From an uncultured Lachnospiraceae bacterium (GTDB taxonomy: Bacteria; Bacillota; Clostridia; Lachnospirales; Lachnospiraceae), in contig CABUPO010000001.1 of assembly GCA_902493385.1 (NCBI GenBank), forward strand, positions 124,001 through 188,000: 64,000 nucleotides of DNA, written 5' to 3'. Within the stretch, counting starts at the first letter, position 1, and the number at the start of each line of letters is the position of its first letter. This document shows, piece after piece, positions 1 through 8,507 of this stretch. Below the pieces are notes generated by a model that did no database searches, was not told the origin of the DNA, and saw only the letters and a list, made by a program, of their open reading frames with translations. A program made the position numbers and the translations under genes.

Positions 1-851
1 GCAGACGGCGCTGGAGACTGTGTTGGCGAGCCGTTACTGTTCTGCTCTGTATTTCCATTGGCAAACATAAGCCTGCTCTGCATTATCCATCCTTTTACCG
101 TCTTTTTACCTGACTTAGCTTTTATATAAAACCATTTTGTGCCTCTTACGGTCTTCTCTTTTACAACAGTGATTTTAGTGTTTTTCTTAAGCTTAACCAC
201 TTTCTTTTTCAGCTTTACATATGATGTGGTTCCGGCTTTTTTACTTACGGCTGTTTTCTTAAGTATATAAGCTTTTGCCTGTGTTTTATTAATTTTTATA
301 TACCGGGAATTAACATATCCTGTAATTACCTGTCCTTTATAATTAAACTCCACGCTGTACCATGTGATTTTTGAGGCTTTCTTAACAGCATTAACCGTAA
401 CCTTTTTACCTTTTTTCAGCTTAACGTTTTTGCCGCCCGACTTAAGATATGCAGAGCCTGTTTTGGCATTCACGCGTATCTTCTGTGTCGCCGTAACTGT
501 TGCAGCCACAGCAATATCAGAAGCGTCCTCATTACCTTTTCTCCTTGTCACATACATAGACGCCGCATAGCCCGTATATGATTTGCCCGAATATACAAAT
601 GAGACCTTATACCATCCGCCCTGGTATTCGCCAAGTATACATACCTTTGCTCCGGTATTAAGCCTGATGCCAGTACCGTTATGAGTAACTACCGCATATC
701 CGGTACCCGTGCCGCTTCTTATGTTAAGTCCATCTGTATTAACCACTCCAACGGACGTTTTGGCCTGTACTGCCCGTGCGCCTACAGCCGCAGAAAAAGC
801 CATACAGATAATAAGAACGGCGATAAAATTTTTAGTTATACGTTTATCCAT
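1..851 (-). CDS. Secreted SH3-repeat protein, C-terminus cut by window edge
   Basis: Partial gene: 283 codons are visible and the frame is open to the left edge. The product begins MDKRITKNFIAVLIICMAF, a typical signal peptide ending near AxA-QA, so it is exported. Three bacterial SH3-type units follow at roughly residues 33-85, 92-150 and 155-215, each with the NIRSGTGTGY or WYxVxF/YKGxxxxGYVxSRYI pattern. A Ser/Pro/Thr/Asn-rich linker (SPTQSPAPS) is reached at the edge, suggesting a further domain beyond, perhaps a cell-wall hydrolase; that domain is not visible. The ATG at 851 overlaps the hslO stop by 8 bases, and the frame is preceded by a weak GGATATA stretch, so translation is probably coupled to hslO. 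SH3 domains of this kind usually bind peptidoglycan; the catalytic role is unknown. Confidence 0.8.
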   Translation of the reverse strand, partial: MDKRITKNFIAVLIICMAFSAAVGARAVQAKTSVGVVNTDGLNIRSGTGTGYAVVTHNGTGIRLNTGAKVCILGEYQGGWYKVSFVYSGKSYTGYAASMYVTRRKGNEDASDIAVAATVTATQKIRVNAKTGSAYLKSGGKNVKLKKGKKVTVNAVKKASKITWYSVEFNYKGQVITGYVNSRYIKINKTQAKAYILKKTAVSKKAGTTSYVKLKKKVVKLKKNTKITVVKEKTVRGTKWFYIKAKSGKKTVKGWIMQSRLMFANGNTEQNSNGSPTQSPAPS

Positions 852-1734
852 TATATCCTCCTTGTTTTGTCAGTATATCCATAAGTTTATCAGTTCCAAA
901 TTCGTATTTTTTATTGCAGAACTGGCAGCACATCTCTACAGGCTTTCCTTCTTCTATCAGAGACGCCAGTTCCTTTCTTCCCACGCTTATAAGCGCTTTC
1001 TCTACTCTTTCATAAGAGCAGCTGCATCGGTACCCGCATTCACTTTTATCTTTCAGTACAAGCCCTGCGTCTCCAAGAAGACATGCAAGAATATCATAAG
1101 GCTCCATACCCTCATTAAGCATTGCCGTAACAGGCTTTACATCAGACAGCTTATTTTCAAGCGCAGATATTACTTCCTCGCTTGTATCAGGCATCAGCTG
1201 TATAATAAAGCCTCCGGCACATCTTACAGTATTATTCTCATTCATAAGAACGCCGAGAGCCACTGTCGACGGTATCTGCTCTGACGCTGCAAAATAATAA
1301 GTAAGGTCCTCGGCTATCTCTCCCGATATGAGGTTAATCTGCCCTGTATAAGGCTCCTTAAGCCCCATATCCTTAATAACACTAAGCGTTCCCTGTCCTA
1401 TCGCACCGCCTACATCAAGCTTTCCTGCGGCATTGGCCGGAAGTATTACACACGGCTCATTAACATATCCTTTTACATACCCCTTAGAATCAGCTGTAAC
1501 CGTTATGCCTCCTATAGGACCGCTGCCTCTGACCTGAAGCGTAAGAACGTCCTTATCTCCCTTCATCATAGCCCCCATCATGCTTCCCGCTGTAAGAAGC
1601 CTTCCAAGAGCTACCGTTGCAACAGGGCTTGTATTATGATACTGCCTCGCCTGTTCCACAAGGCATTCCGAAGTTATGGCAAATGCCCTTATCTGATTAT
1701 CTGCCGCCGTTGCTCTTATAATATAATCTTTCAT
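844..1734 (-). CDS. hslO: Hsp33 redox-regulated holdase chaperone
   Basis: 296 residues, the usual Hsp33 length. The N-terminal domain has the family pattern (VATVALGRLLTAG near residue 40, MGAMMKGDK, then GPIGGI). The C-terminal zinc switch is present: CSC near residue 237 and CQFC near residue 270, the CxC...CxxC arrangement whose four cysteines hold zinc in the reduced form and form disulfides on oxidation, activating the chaperone. It acts in the cytoplasm to hold unfolded proteins during oxidative and heat stress. The start ATG overlaps the stop of the upstream methyltransferase as ATGA (1731-1734), implying coupled translation. The 3' end overlaps the start of the SH3-repeat gene. Confidence 0.95.
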   Translation of the reverse strand: MKDYIIRATAADNQIRAFAITSECLVEQARQYHNTSPVATVALGRLLTAGSMMGAMMKGDKDVLTLQVRGSGPIGGITVTADSKGYVKGYVNEPCVILPANAAGKLDVGGAIGQGTLSVIKDMGLKEPYTGQINLISGEIAEDLTYYFAASEQIPSTVALGVLMNENNTVRCAGGFIIQLMPDTSEEVISALENKLSDVKPVTAMLNEGMEPYDILACLLGDAGLVLKDKSECGYRCSCSYERVEKALISVGRKELASLIEEGKPVEMCCQFCNKKYEFGTDKLMDILTKQGGYNG

Positions 1735-2528
1735 ATTGTATAATATTTTCCTTCCTGATATGCTTCTCTGGCTATAAAATACACCCTTTCGGAATTATCC
1801 TCCGGACTGCAATGAGTTTTTTCATCATACACTGCCACAAATTCCATTCCGGCGTCTTCTATGGCCTGCTTTACCTCTTCTATAGTATAAGCCTTCTGTC
1901 TGTGGCATTCCGTATATCTTTGATACAGTCTGCCGTCCGTATCTTCGTCCGTATATTCCTCTTCATCAGCCGCCATATATATAGTAAGCTCATAATTATG
2001 AATACCGGACTCAGCCTCATAATGATTTTCCCATATAAGCGTCGCGTCTTCCCTGCTGTCCACCTGAACCGTGTCTGCTAATATATTATTATAAAAATGT
2101 ATCGTTTTCATGTCAAAAATAAATATTCCGTCTTTTTCAAGATAGTTGTTCACTTTTTTTAAAACAAGACACAAATCATCATATGTCATTATGTAATTCA
2201 TACTGTCGCATACGCTTACAACAGCCCGAACCGTTCCGTAAAGCTCAAGCTCCCTCATATCCTGATGAAGATATAGGATATTATTATCTTCTTCATGCTC
2301 ACGCGCTATAAGCAGCATCTCCTCCGACACGTCAACGCCTATCATATCATACCCTTGTCCTGACAGATATCTCGTAACAATACCCGTCCCGCATCCAAGC
2401 TCACACACTAACCCCGAATGAATACCGTACTCTTTAAGCATGCCTGTTATACAGCCGCCCCATTCTTCATAGGGTATATTATCCATAAATCTGTCATATA
2501 TCTCTGCAAATACAGAATAAGCTTCCAT
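1731..2528 (-). CDS. Class I SAM-dependent methyltransferase
   Basis: 265 residues with a Rossmann methyltransferase fold. Motif I is ELGCGTGIVTRYL near residue 42, followed by the acidic strand end GVDVSEEML near residue 64 that binds SAM ribose, and a motif resembling DMRELEL near residue 91. The start matches the YCGM-type family opening (YSVFAEIYDRFMD), common in small-molecule or protein methyltransferases of Firmicutes. The substrate cannot be told from sequence. A good ribosome binding site (AAGGAGG) precedes the ATG, and a sigma-A-like promoter sits at 2558-2586. It is first in an operon with hslO and the SH3 protein. Confidence 0.85.
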   Translation of the reverse strand: MEAYSVFAEIYDRFMDNIPYEEWGGCITGMLKEYGIHSGLVCELGCGTGIVTRYLSGQGYDMIGVDVSEEMLLIAREHEEDNNILYLHQDMRELELYGTVRAVVSVCDSMNYIMTYDDLCLVLKKVNNYLEKDGIFIFDMKTIHFYNNILADTVQVDSREDATLIWENHYEAESGIHNYELTIYMAADEEEYTDEDTDGRLYQRYTECHRQKAYTIEEVKQAIEDAGMEFVAVYDEKTHCSPEDNSERVYFIAREAYQEGKYYTI

Positions 2529-2557
2529 ACAGCCTCCTTGCGTTCTGTTCTACACAG

Positions 2558-2586
2558 ACTATAACACAATCAGATGTAAAAGACAA
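2558..2586 (-). promoter_or_regulatory. Sigma-A promoter of the methyltransferase-hslO operon
   Basis: Reading the minus strand, TTGTCT (2581-2586) is followed after 17 bases by TATAGT (2558-2563), about 30 bases before the methyltransferase start at 2528. Both hexamers are one or two bases from consensus. Confidence 0.6.
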
Positions 2587-2608
2587 GATTAATAATGCTC
2601 CATATTGT

Positions 2609-2628
2609 AAATACTGTAAATAGTATTT
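2609..2628 (+). promoter_or_regulatory. Palindrome upstream of the SASP-like gene
   Basis: AAATACT (2609-2615) and AGTATTT (2622-2628) are perfect inverted arms around GTAAAT, ending 17 bases before the ATG at 2646. It could be an operator or a short 5' hairpin. No clear sigma-A pair is seen for this gene, and a forespore sigma factor promoter could not be assigned with confidence. Confidence 0.35.
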
Positions 2629-2645
2629 AATAAAGGAGACCAGTC

Positions 2646-2870
2646 ATGGGTAAATCAGTAAAAAAAGAAATAATGAAAAACGACCCTTCATGCGCAGCTA
2701 CGCCTGAGGAAAAAATGAAATGGGAAATTGCAAAAGAATTGGGAGTGTATGATAAAGTCCTCGCCGGCGGCTGGAAATCACTTTCAGCAAAAGAAAGCGG
2801 ACGTATAGGAGGAATACTTTCAAGCCGCAGAAAACAGCTTACGAATTCTTCCGGCTCCTCAGGTTCTTAA
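2646..2870 (+). CDS. Alpha/beta-type small acid-soluble spore protein-like
   Basis: 74 residues. The core (residues 25-60) matches the alpha/beta SASP pattern: KWEIAKELGV, with the E-IA site that the germination protease GPR cuts in this family, then ESGRIGGIL in the second helix where canonical proteins have SGxxGGxxxK. SASPs coat DNA in forespores and protect it from damage. The DNA-binding C-terminal motif is only partly conserved and the tail is Ser/Gly-rich (TNSSGSSGS), so it is a divergent member. The ribosome binding site AAAGGAG is well placed. Its last 32 bases overlap the end of znuB on the other strand. A non-spore nucleoid role cannot be excluded. Confidence 0.75.
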   Translation: MGKSVKKEIMKNDPSCAATPEEKMKWEIAKELGVYDKVLAGGWKSLSAKESGRIGGILSSRRKQLTNSSGSSGS

Positions 2871-3678
2871 CACACGACCATAATACCGAAACAAAAAATA
2901 CAGCCATATTGACTACGACAATGCTTGCCCCGACAGGCGCTTTTGCATTAAAAGATAAAATCATTCCAACAACAAAGCATATTACCGAAATAACAGCGGA
3001 TAAAATAATGACCCGCTTGTAAGTCCTGCATATACGCATTGAAGTAGTCGCCGGAAATATTATAAGGCTTGATATCAGAAGCGCGCCCATCATCCTCATT
3101 CCTATAACAACAGTAACAGCCGTAAGCACAGCCAGAACGATACTGTAGACTCCTGTTTTCGTTCCGGTTGCCCGCGCAAACACATCATCAAAGGTAAATG
3201 AAAATATCCTGTTATAAAATAAAATATATACAGCCGCTATAATCACTGAAACAACAACGCACAGTACGGCATCCGTATGGCTTAATGCAAGTATGCTTCC
3301 AAACATATAATTATACACATCAGTATTCATCCCCGAAGACATTGAAATAATCATAATTCCAATCGCAAGCGCGCCGCTTGAAACAATTGCGATAGCGGCG
3401 TCACCGGAAAGCTTACTGCTGTCTTTTATACCAAGCAGACATACCGCACATATTATACATACCGGTATTGCTGTTAATAAAGGCGCGGCATTTAATGCTG
3501 CCGCTGCCGCAAGCGCTCCAAAGCCTACATGCGACAGCCCGTCTCCAATCATTGAATATCTTTTTAACACAAGACTTACGCCAAGAAGCGACGCGCACAA
3601 AGACACAAGCACTCCTACTATGACGGCTCTGATTAAAAACGGATATGAAAATATTGTACTTAAAGTATCTAAAATCAT
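2839..3678 (-). CDS. znuB: Zinc/manganese ABC transporter permease
   Basis: 279 residues with about eight hydrophobic helices and the ABC-3 family opening (RAVIVGVLVSLCASLLGV, then KRYSMIGDGLSHVGFG near residue 40). It forms the membrane channel of a metal importer with the ATPase and lipoprotein encoded just upstream. Its ATG shares one base with the stop of the ATPase gene (TGATG), so the two are translationally coupled. The stop codon lies inside the end of the convergent SASP-like gene. ABC-3 permeases carry Zn, Mn or Fe; zinc is preferred here because the binding protein has a His-rich loop. Confidence 0.9.
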   Translation of the reverse strand: MILDTLSTIFSYPFLIRAVIVGVLVSLCASLLGVSLVLKRYSMIGDGLSHVGFGALAAAAALNAAPLLTAIPVCIICAVCLLGIKDSSKLSGDAAIAIVSSGALAIGIMIISMSSGMNTDVYNYMFGSILALSHTDAVLCVVVSVIIAAVYILFYNRIFSFTFDDVFARATGTKTGVYSIVLAVLTAVTVVIGMRMMGALLISSLIIFPATTSMRICRTYKRVIILSAVISVICFVVGMILSFNAKAPVGASIVVVNMAVFFVSVLWSCVKNLRSRKNS

Positions 3679-4385
3679 CAGGCTTTTGCTCCCTTCAGGT
3701 AATCATGACCCACTTCGCTGTTCTTATAATCCTTCACAAGACCGTAAAAAAGCTGCGTATGCGAAAGATGCATAATATGACTTGCATACCTTGCCGCCGC
3801 TTCGGTATCGTGCGATACCATTATTACAGTCATTCCCATATTTTTATTAATATCTGCAATAAGCTCATATAAATCCGTTGTAGCCGCCGGGTCAAGTCCG
3901 CTTACCGGTTCATCAAGAAGTATAAGCCTTCCCGCAGCGCACATTGCCCTTGCAAGCAGAACTCTCTGCTTCTGTCCTCCCGAAAGCTCCTGAAAGCTTC
4001 TTTTTTCAAAGCCCTTCATTCCCATAAGCTCAAGCTTTTTTACCGCATCCTCTCTGTCCTTACGGTTATAGAACGGTCTCATGCCCATGCTGTTGATTCT
4101 TCCCGACAATACAACCTCAAACACACTCGCCGGAAAATGCTGACGTACCTGCGTCTGCTGTGGAAGATATCCAATTTCACTTACACGAAGCCCGTCTCCA
4201 AATTCTATGCTTCCCATAACGGGATTAATAAGACCGAGTATTCCTTTAACAAGCGTGCTTTTACCGGCTCCGTTCTCTCCAAGTATACACATATATTCTC
4301 CGCCATGCAGGGAAAAATCTATTCCTGAAAGAACAATCTCTCCGTCATATCCGAATGCTGCGTTTTTACACGTTAAAAGTGCCAT
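3678..4385 (-). CDS. znuC: Zinc/manganese ABC transporter ATP-binding protein
   Basis: 235 residues with all ABC ATPase motifs: Walker A GENGAGKST near residue 36, Q-loop LPQQ near residue 74, signature LSGGQKQR near residue 133, Walker B LILLDEP near residue 154 and H-loop SHD near residue 190. It powers metal uptake. The ATG at 4385 is one base from the stop of the lipoprotein gene and the stop overlaps the permease start, giving the tightly coupled order znuA-znuC-znuB. Confidence 0.92.
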   Translation of the reverse strand: MALLTCKNAAFGYDGEIVLSGIDFSLHGGEYMCILGENGAGKSTLVKGILGLINPVMGSIEFGDGLRVSEIGYLPQQTQVRQHFPASVFEVVLSGRINSMGMRPFYNRKDREDAVKKLELMGMKGFEKRSFQELSGGQKQRVLLARAMCAAGRLILLDEPVSGLDPAATTDLYELIADINKNMGMTVIMVSHDTEAAARYASHIMHLSHTQLFYGLVKDYKNSEVGHDYLKGAKA

Positions 4386-5317
4386 CAGTTAAGCGCCTCC
4401 CTAAGAAGCTCTGCGTTTGAGCTCATCATATCAATATATCCCGTTTTGTTCTCATAATCATCCCGTGAAATATTATGACATGTATAAAATGTGCGTACCT
4501 TTGCACCTGTAGCTTCACTTATAGTTTCAGCAATATTGCCGTTACTAAGCTCCGTTTTAAATACAACCGGGATATCATTGGTTTTCACTATATCAATAAG
4601 CTTTACAAGAACCTGCGGACTCGTCTCGGTATCCTCCGCACATCCGGGAAAAGCCGCATAATAATCCAGTCCAAATTCCTCAACAAAATATCTTAATGGA
4701 AATCTGTCGCCAAATACTATAAGCTTCCTTTTAGAATGTGTAGCTATATCCTCTATTTCACTGCAGATATCCGAAAGCCTGTCCGTATATTCTCTACGGT
4801 TTTTATCATAGATATCCGAATGCGAGGGATCAAGCTCTGAAAGCCTGTCTGCTATAGCGTCAACTATTCTGATTGCATTAGCTGGCGACGCCCAGACATG
4901 CTCGTCATATTCTTCATGCTCATCATGACTGTGCCCATGTCCTGCACCGGTAGTCTCTTCTTCTATATAAAGGTCTTCTATACATTCCATCATCCTAAGC
5001 GTCTGTACACCGCCGTCAACCGAGTCAAGAATGTCCTCTATCCACTCATCATTTTCACCGCCGTTGTATATAAAAAGATCACATTCATTAATATCTATTA
5101 TATCCTGCGGAGACGGGTCAAAGGAATGACTTTCTTCTCCCGGCCTTAACAGCATGGATACGGATACTTCATCTTTTGCAATCTCCCTTACGAAATCATA
5201 AGGCGCAAATATAGTAGTTACGACTCTGAGCTTTCCGTCCTCCCTGCCTTTTCTGCCTGCACATCCGCACAGCATACATGTAAAAAGACATAAAAATAAT
5301 ATACATAATTTTTTCAT
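4385..5317 (-). CDS. znuA: Zinc-binding lipoprotein of the ZnuA family
   Basis: 310 residues from the ATG at 5317; the longer frame would need TTG and places the Shine-Dalgarno GGAG inside the gene, so the shorter start is chosen. The signal peptide ends in a lipobox (MLCGC), so the protein is anchored outside the membrane. Cluster A-1 features are present: a conserved His in GEESHSFDPSPQDI near residue 65, a His-rich acidic loop (GHGHSHDEHEEYDEHVW) near residues 128-144, which typifies zinc binders, and a later conserved Asp/Glu region. It captures zinc and passes it to ZnuBC. An adhesion-related Mn lipoprotein (PsaA-like) is the alternative, less likely given the loop. Confidence 0.9.
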   Translation of the reverse strand: MKKLCILFLCLFTCMLCGCAGRKGREDGKLRVVTTIFAPYDFVREIAKDEVSVSMLLRPGEESHSFDPSPQDIIDINECDLFIYNGGENDEWIEDILDSVDGGVQTLRMMECIEDLYIEEETTGAGHGHSHDEHEEYDEHVWASPANAIRIVDAIADRLSELDPSHSDIYDKNRREYTDRLSDICSEIEDIATHSKRKLIVFGDRFPLRYFVEEFGLDYYAAFPGCAEDTETSPQVLVKLIDIVKTNDIPVVFKTELSNGNIAETISEATGAKVRTFYTCHNISRDDYENKTGYIDMMSSNAELLREALN

Positions 5318-5349
5318 ATATATCTCCAAAAACAGTTTGTATACTAAAG

Positions 5350-5376
5350 GTTATATTTTTTGTTTACAAATGTCAA
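5350..5376 (-). promoter_or_regulatory. Candidate promoter of znuACB
   Basis: On the minus strand TTGACA (5371-5376) is a perfect -35, followed after 15 bases by TATAAC (5350-5355); 15 bases is short, and TAACCT at 17 bases is a poorer -10. It lies 33 bases before znuA. No convincing Zur palindrome was seen. On the plus strand the same gap holds TATAAT (5395-5400) that may serve panG. Confidence 0.45.
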
Positions 5377-5469
5377 TAATTTTTTTCTTTACACTATAAT
5401 AAGTTAATGCTATATTAGTCATGGATGGTATTCGTAAAGAAGCTGTACCGGGTGTATATATAAGTTTTG

Positions 5470-5487
5470 CCTTCCGCGAAAGGAAGG
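5470..5487 (+). promoter_or_regulatory. Hairpin that can mask the panG ribosome binding site
   Basis: CCTTCC (5470-5475) pairs with GGAAGG (5482-5487) around GCGAAA. The 3' arm is the Shine-Dalgarno of panG, 8 bases before its ATG at 5496, so the hairpin would hide the ribosome binding site. This is seen directly; a regulatory effect is inferred. Confidence 0.45.
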
Positions 5488-5495
5488 TGATTTGC

Positions 5496-6362
5496 ATGAC
5501 GCATGACTGCATACCACAGATTGGATTTATCGGAGCGGGAAGAGCCGGCTGCTCTTTAGGCATGTATTTTAAAAATCATGGCCTTAACGTATCAGGCTAT
5601 TACAGCAGGACAAAGAGTTCAGCAAGATTTGCCGCTTCATTTACTGATACTGTATACTATGACAGCATGATAAAGCTTGTCAGTGAATGCAAAATAATAT
5701 TTATTACCGTTTCAGATTCATCTATTGGCGAAGTCTGGAACACAATCAAAAATACCGACATTACAGGCAAAATAATATGTCACACAAGCGGTGCGTTGTC
5801 TTCTTTAATCTTTTCAGACATAGAGCTTCTTGGGGCCTATGGCTACTCACTCCATCCATTATGTGCAATCAGTTCAAAAACAGAAAGCTATAAAATATTA
5901 AATGATGTATATTTTACAATTGAGGGAAGCAGCAGAATGCTTGATTATATGGTTTCCTTAATTACATCATTAGGCAACCGGATTTCAGTAATATCGCCTT
6001 CCGACAAAGAAAAATACCATGCTTCGGCAGTATTTGCAAGCAATCTTGTAAACGCGCTTTTTTCATCGGCGTGCGATTTGCTTACACAATGCGGTTTTAC
6101 AGAAAACGATGCACATGCGGCAATTTCATCACTATTTATTAACAACAGCAAAGCAATAACAGAATCAGGTACTGTAGCCGCGCTTACCGGACCCGTTGAC
6201 AGAAATGACATTACAACAGTAAAAAAACACCTTAACGTGCTTTGCGGCGATTACAGAAAAATATATGAGCTCCTGTCGTTAAGACTGATAAAAACAGCTC
6301 AAATTAAAAATCCGCATACAGATTACGCGGATATGAATAATATATTACAGAATGGGGAATGA
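5496..6362 (+). CDS. panG: PanG-type ketopantoate reductase (Rossmann/DUF2520)
   Basis: 288 residues from ATG 5496, which has AGGAAGG upstream; the longer frame from 5421 has no ribosome binding site. The N-terminus carries a dinucleotide-binding motif (IGFIGAGRAGCSLG, residues 9-22), followed by a DUF2520-like all-helical half containing KEKYHASAVFASN near residue 175 and GPVDRND near residue 232. This differs from classical PanE. Proteins of this type were shown in Francisella and some Firmicutes to reduce ketopantoate to pantoate (PanG). The four following genes supply every other step of pantothenate synthesis, so this is the expected reductase. The function is by context; the Rossmann fold is seen. 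Confidence 0.8.
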   Translation: MTHDCIPQIGFIGAGRAGCSLGMYFKNHGLNVSGYYSRTKSSARFAASFTDTVYYDSMIKLVSECKIIFITVSDSSIGEVWNTIKNTDITGKIICHTSGALSSLIFSDIELLGAYGYSLHPLCAISSKTESYKILNDVYFTIEGSSRMLDYMVSLITSLGNRISVISPSDKEKYHASAVFASNLVNALFSSACDLLTQCGFTENDAHAAISSLFINNSKAITESGTVAALTGPVDRNDITTVKKHLNVLCGDYRKIYELLSLRLIKTAQIKNPHTDYADMNNILQNGE

Positions 6363-6366
6363 GACT

Positions 6367-7194
6367 ATGAAAAACACAGTACTGACTTTTAAAAAGGCAA
6401 AAGAAGAAGGAAGACGTCTTACAATGCTTACGGCATACGATTATTCTACTGCAAAGCTCATAGACGAATCGGGCGTGAACAGCATACTTGTAGGAGACTC
6501 TCTTGGCAATGTCATGCTTGGATACGAAGACACTCTTTCCGTAACAATGGAGGATATGATTCATCACGGCGCGGCAGTTGCACGAGGCGCAAAAAACGCA
6601 CTTGTTGTAATTGACATGCCGTTTATGTCATATCAGTCTTCCGTATACGACGCCGTAGTCAATGCCGGACGTCTTATGAAGGAAGGAAGGGCGGGCGCCG
6701 TTAAGCTTGAAGGAGGCCGTGAGATTGCACCTCAGATTAAAGCTATTACAGGCTGCGGCATTCCGGTTGTAGCACATCTTGGACTTACGCCTCAGTCGAT
6801 TAATGCGCTTGGAGGACATAAAATACAGGGAAGAAGCGAAGAAGCAGCCAAAAAACTTGTCGAAGATTCACTTGCAGTCGAGGAAGCAGGCGCATTTGCT
6901 CTTGTACTTGAATGCGTACCCGCAAAGCTTGCAGCCATTATCACCAAAAAGCTTTCTATACCTACAATCGGAATAGGCGCGGGAAATGAATGCGACGGAC
7001 AGGTTTTAGTATATCAGGATATGCTTGGAATGTTTTCCGATTACGTACCAAAATTTGTAAAACAGTTTGCAAATGTCGGCGACATAATGAAGCAGGCTTT
7101 TAAGGATTATATCAATGAAGTATCATCCGGGGCTTTCCCTGATGCTTCACGTTCTTATACTATAGACGACGATATTCTTGAAAGATTATACTGA
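6367..7194 (+). CDS. panB: 3-methyl-2-oxobutanoate hydroxymethyltransferase
   Basis: 275 residues. It transfers a hydroxymethyl group from methylene-THF to alpha-ketoisovalerate, giving ketopantoate. Family motifs include MLTAYDYSTAKLIDESG near residue 19, ILVGDSLGNVMLGY near residue 38, with the metal-binding Asp in GDS, MPFMSY near residue 83, and IPTIGIGAG near residue 197. The ATG at 6367 is used rather than 6352 because GGGGAATGAG lies directly before it; panG stops 4 bases upstream, so the genes are coupled. Confidence 0.95.
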   Translation: MKNTVLTFKKAKEEGRRLTMLTAYDYSTAKLIDESGVNSILVGDSLGNVMLGYEDTLSVTMEDMIHHGAAVARGAKNALVVIDMPFMSYQSSVYDAVVNAGRLMKEGRAGAVKLEGGREIAPQIKAITGCGIPVVAHLGLTPQSINALGGHKIQGRSEEAAKKLVEDSLAVEEAGAFALVLECVPAKLAAIITKKLSIPTIGIGAGNECDGQVLVYQDMLGMFSDYVPKFVKQFANVGDIMKQAFKDYINEVSSGAFPDASRSYTIDDDILERLY

Positions 7195-7226
7195 AATTTA
7201 TATAATATATGCGGAGGATTATTAGT

Positions 7227-8075
7227 ATGAAAATAGTATCTACTGTAAATGACGTACGAAATACAGTTAAGGAATGGAAAAACCAGGGCTTTAAGGTTGG
7301 TCTTGTTCCTACAATGGGATTTTTGCACGAAGGACATTTAAGCCTTATAAAAAAAGCTGTTTCAGAGAATGACAAAGTAGTTGTAAGCATATTTGTCAAT
7401 CCTACTCAGTTTGGTCCTAATGAAGATTTCGAGGCATACCCGCGCGACCTTAATAAAGACGCCGCTCTTTGCGAAGAAGCAGGCGCCGATTTGATATTTC
7501 ATCCTGAACCTGAAGAAATGTATCCGGACGGCTTTTGTTCTAACGTCAACATGACCGGACTGACCGACGCACTGTGCGGAAAAAGCAGACCGATTCATTT
7601 TCAGGGCGTTTGCACCGTTGTCAGCAAGCTTTTTAATATAACATCGCCTGATAATGCGTATTTTGGCGAGAAAGACGCGCAGCAGCTTGCAGTTATTAAG
7701 CGTATGGTTAAGGACCTGAATTTTGATATCAAAATAACAGGCTGTCCTATAATACGTGAAGAAGACGGTCTTGCAAAAAGCTCGCGCAACACTTATCTTA
7801 ACCCTGAAGAAAGACAAGCCGCCCTCGTTCTTTCAAAGGCAGTCAAATGTGGAAAACGCCTTGTAAACGACGGCGAAAAAAATTCAGCGGCCATACTCAG
7901 AGAAATGAAATCCATTATAGAAAACGAACCTCTTGCACGTATAGACTACGTAGAGATTGTAGATATGAATACTATGCGGAATATAGATACAATTAAGGGC
8001 GACGTGCTGTGCGCTATGGCTGTATATATCGGAAAGACTCGTCTTATAGACAACTTTATCTGCCACGCAGATTAA
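7227..8075 (+). CDS. panC: Pantoate-beta-alanine ligase (pantothenate synthetase)
   Basis: 282 residues. It joins pantoate and beta-alanine with ATP. Visible motifs are PTMGFLHEGHLSLI near residue 28 (HxGH nucleotide-binding signature), VVSIFVNPTQF near residue 54, FQGVCTVVSKLFNI near residue 125 and the KSSRNTYL loop near residue 184 (KMSKS-like). The start at 7227 has GGAGG 8 bases upstream; the alternative 7209 start would put that Shine-Dalgarno inside the coding region. Confidence 0.95.
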   Translation: MKIVSTVNDVRNTVKEWKNQGFKVGLVPTMGFLHEGHLSLIKKAVSENDKVVVSIFVNPTQFGPNEDFEAYPRDLNKDAALCEEAGADLIFHPEPEEMYPDGFCSNVNMTGLTDALCGKSRPIHFQGVCTVVSKLFNITSPDNAYFGEKDAQQLAVIKRMVKDLNFDIKITGCPIIREEDGLAKSSRNTYLNPEERQAALVLSKAVKCGKRLVNDGEKNSAAILREMKSIIENEPLARIDYVEIVDMNTMRNIDTIKGDVLCAMAVYIGKTRLIDNFICHAD

Positions 8076-8102
8076 ACAGACAGTACAAAAAAGGAGAATG
8101 CC

Positions 8103-8507
8103 ATGAATATTACAATGTTAAAAGGAAAAATTCACAGAGCCGTAGTAAAACAGGCTGAACTTAATTATGTCGGAAGTATTACCGTTGACCCTGTGCTTAT
8201 GGAAGCCGCAGGAATACTTGAATATGAATATGTGCAGATTGTTGACGTTGAAAACGGCAACCGCTTTGAAACGTATACCATTGCGGGCGATACCGGCTCT
8301 GGAATGATATGCTTAAACGGCGCTGCCGCCAGGCAGGTTGCGGTAGGCGACCATATCATAATTATGAGCTACTGCACGCTTACCCCTGACGAAGCAAAAA
8401 ACCATAAACCACACGTAGTATTTGTGGATGACGACAACAAAATTGTAAGATGCGCTGATTACGAAAAACATGGACAGCTGTCCCTGCACGGAGGTAAACC
8501 ATGCTGA
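8103..8507 (+). CDS. panD: Aspartate 1-decarboxylase
   Basis: 134 residues. It makes beta-alanine from aspartate. The proenzyme self-cleaves at the Gly-Ser in YVGSITVD (residues 23-24) to form the pyruvoyl cofactor; that bond and the preceding lysine region (MLKGKIHRAVV) are intact. Other conserved segments are GDTGSGMICLNGAAARQV near residue 60 and GDHIIIMSYC near residue 81. The 3' end overlaps coaBC by 7 bases, so this gene is coupled to it. AGGAGAATGCC precedes the ATG. Confidence 0.95.
   Translation: MNITMLKGKIHRAVVKQAELNYVGSITVDPVLMEAAGILEYEYVQIVDVENGNRFETYTIAGDTGSGMICLNGAAARQVAVGDHIIIMSYCTLTPDEAKNHKPHVVFVDDDNKIVRCADYEKHGQLSLHGGKPC

Noticed and set aside
4385..5329. znuA start at 5329
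   Set aside because: It would be a TTG and would place the GGAG Shine-Dalgarno within the gene; ATG 5317 fits better.
5341..5420. Zur operator before znuA
   Set aside because: Only a weak TTTGT/ACAAA repeat is present; no Zur-type palindrome.
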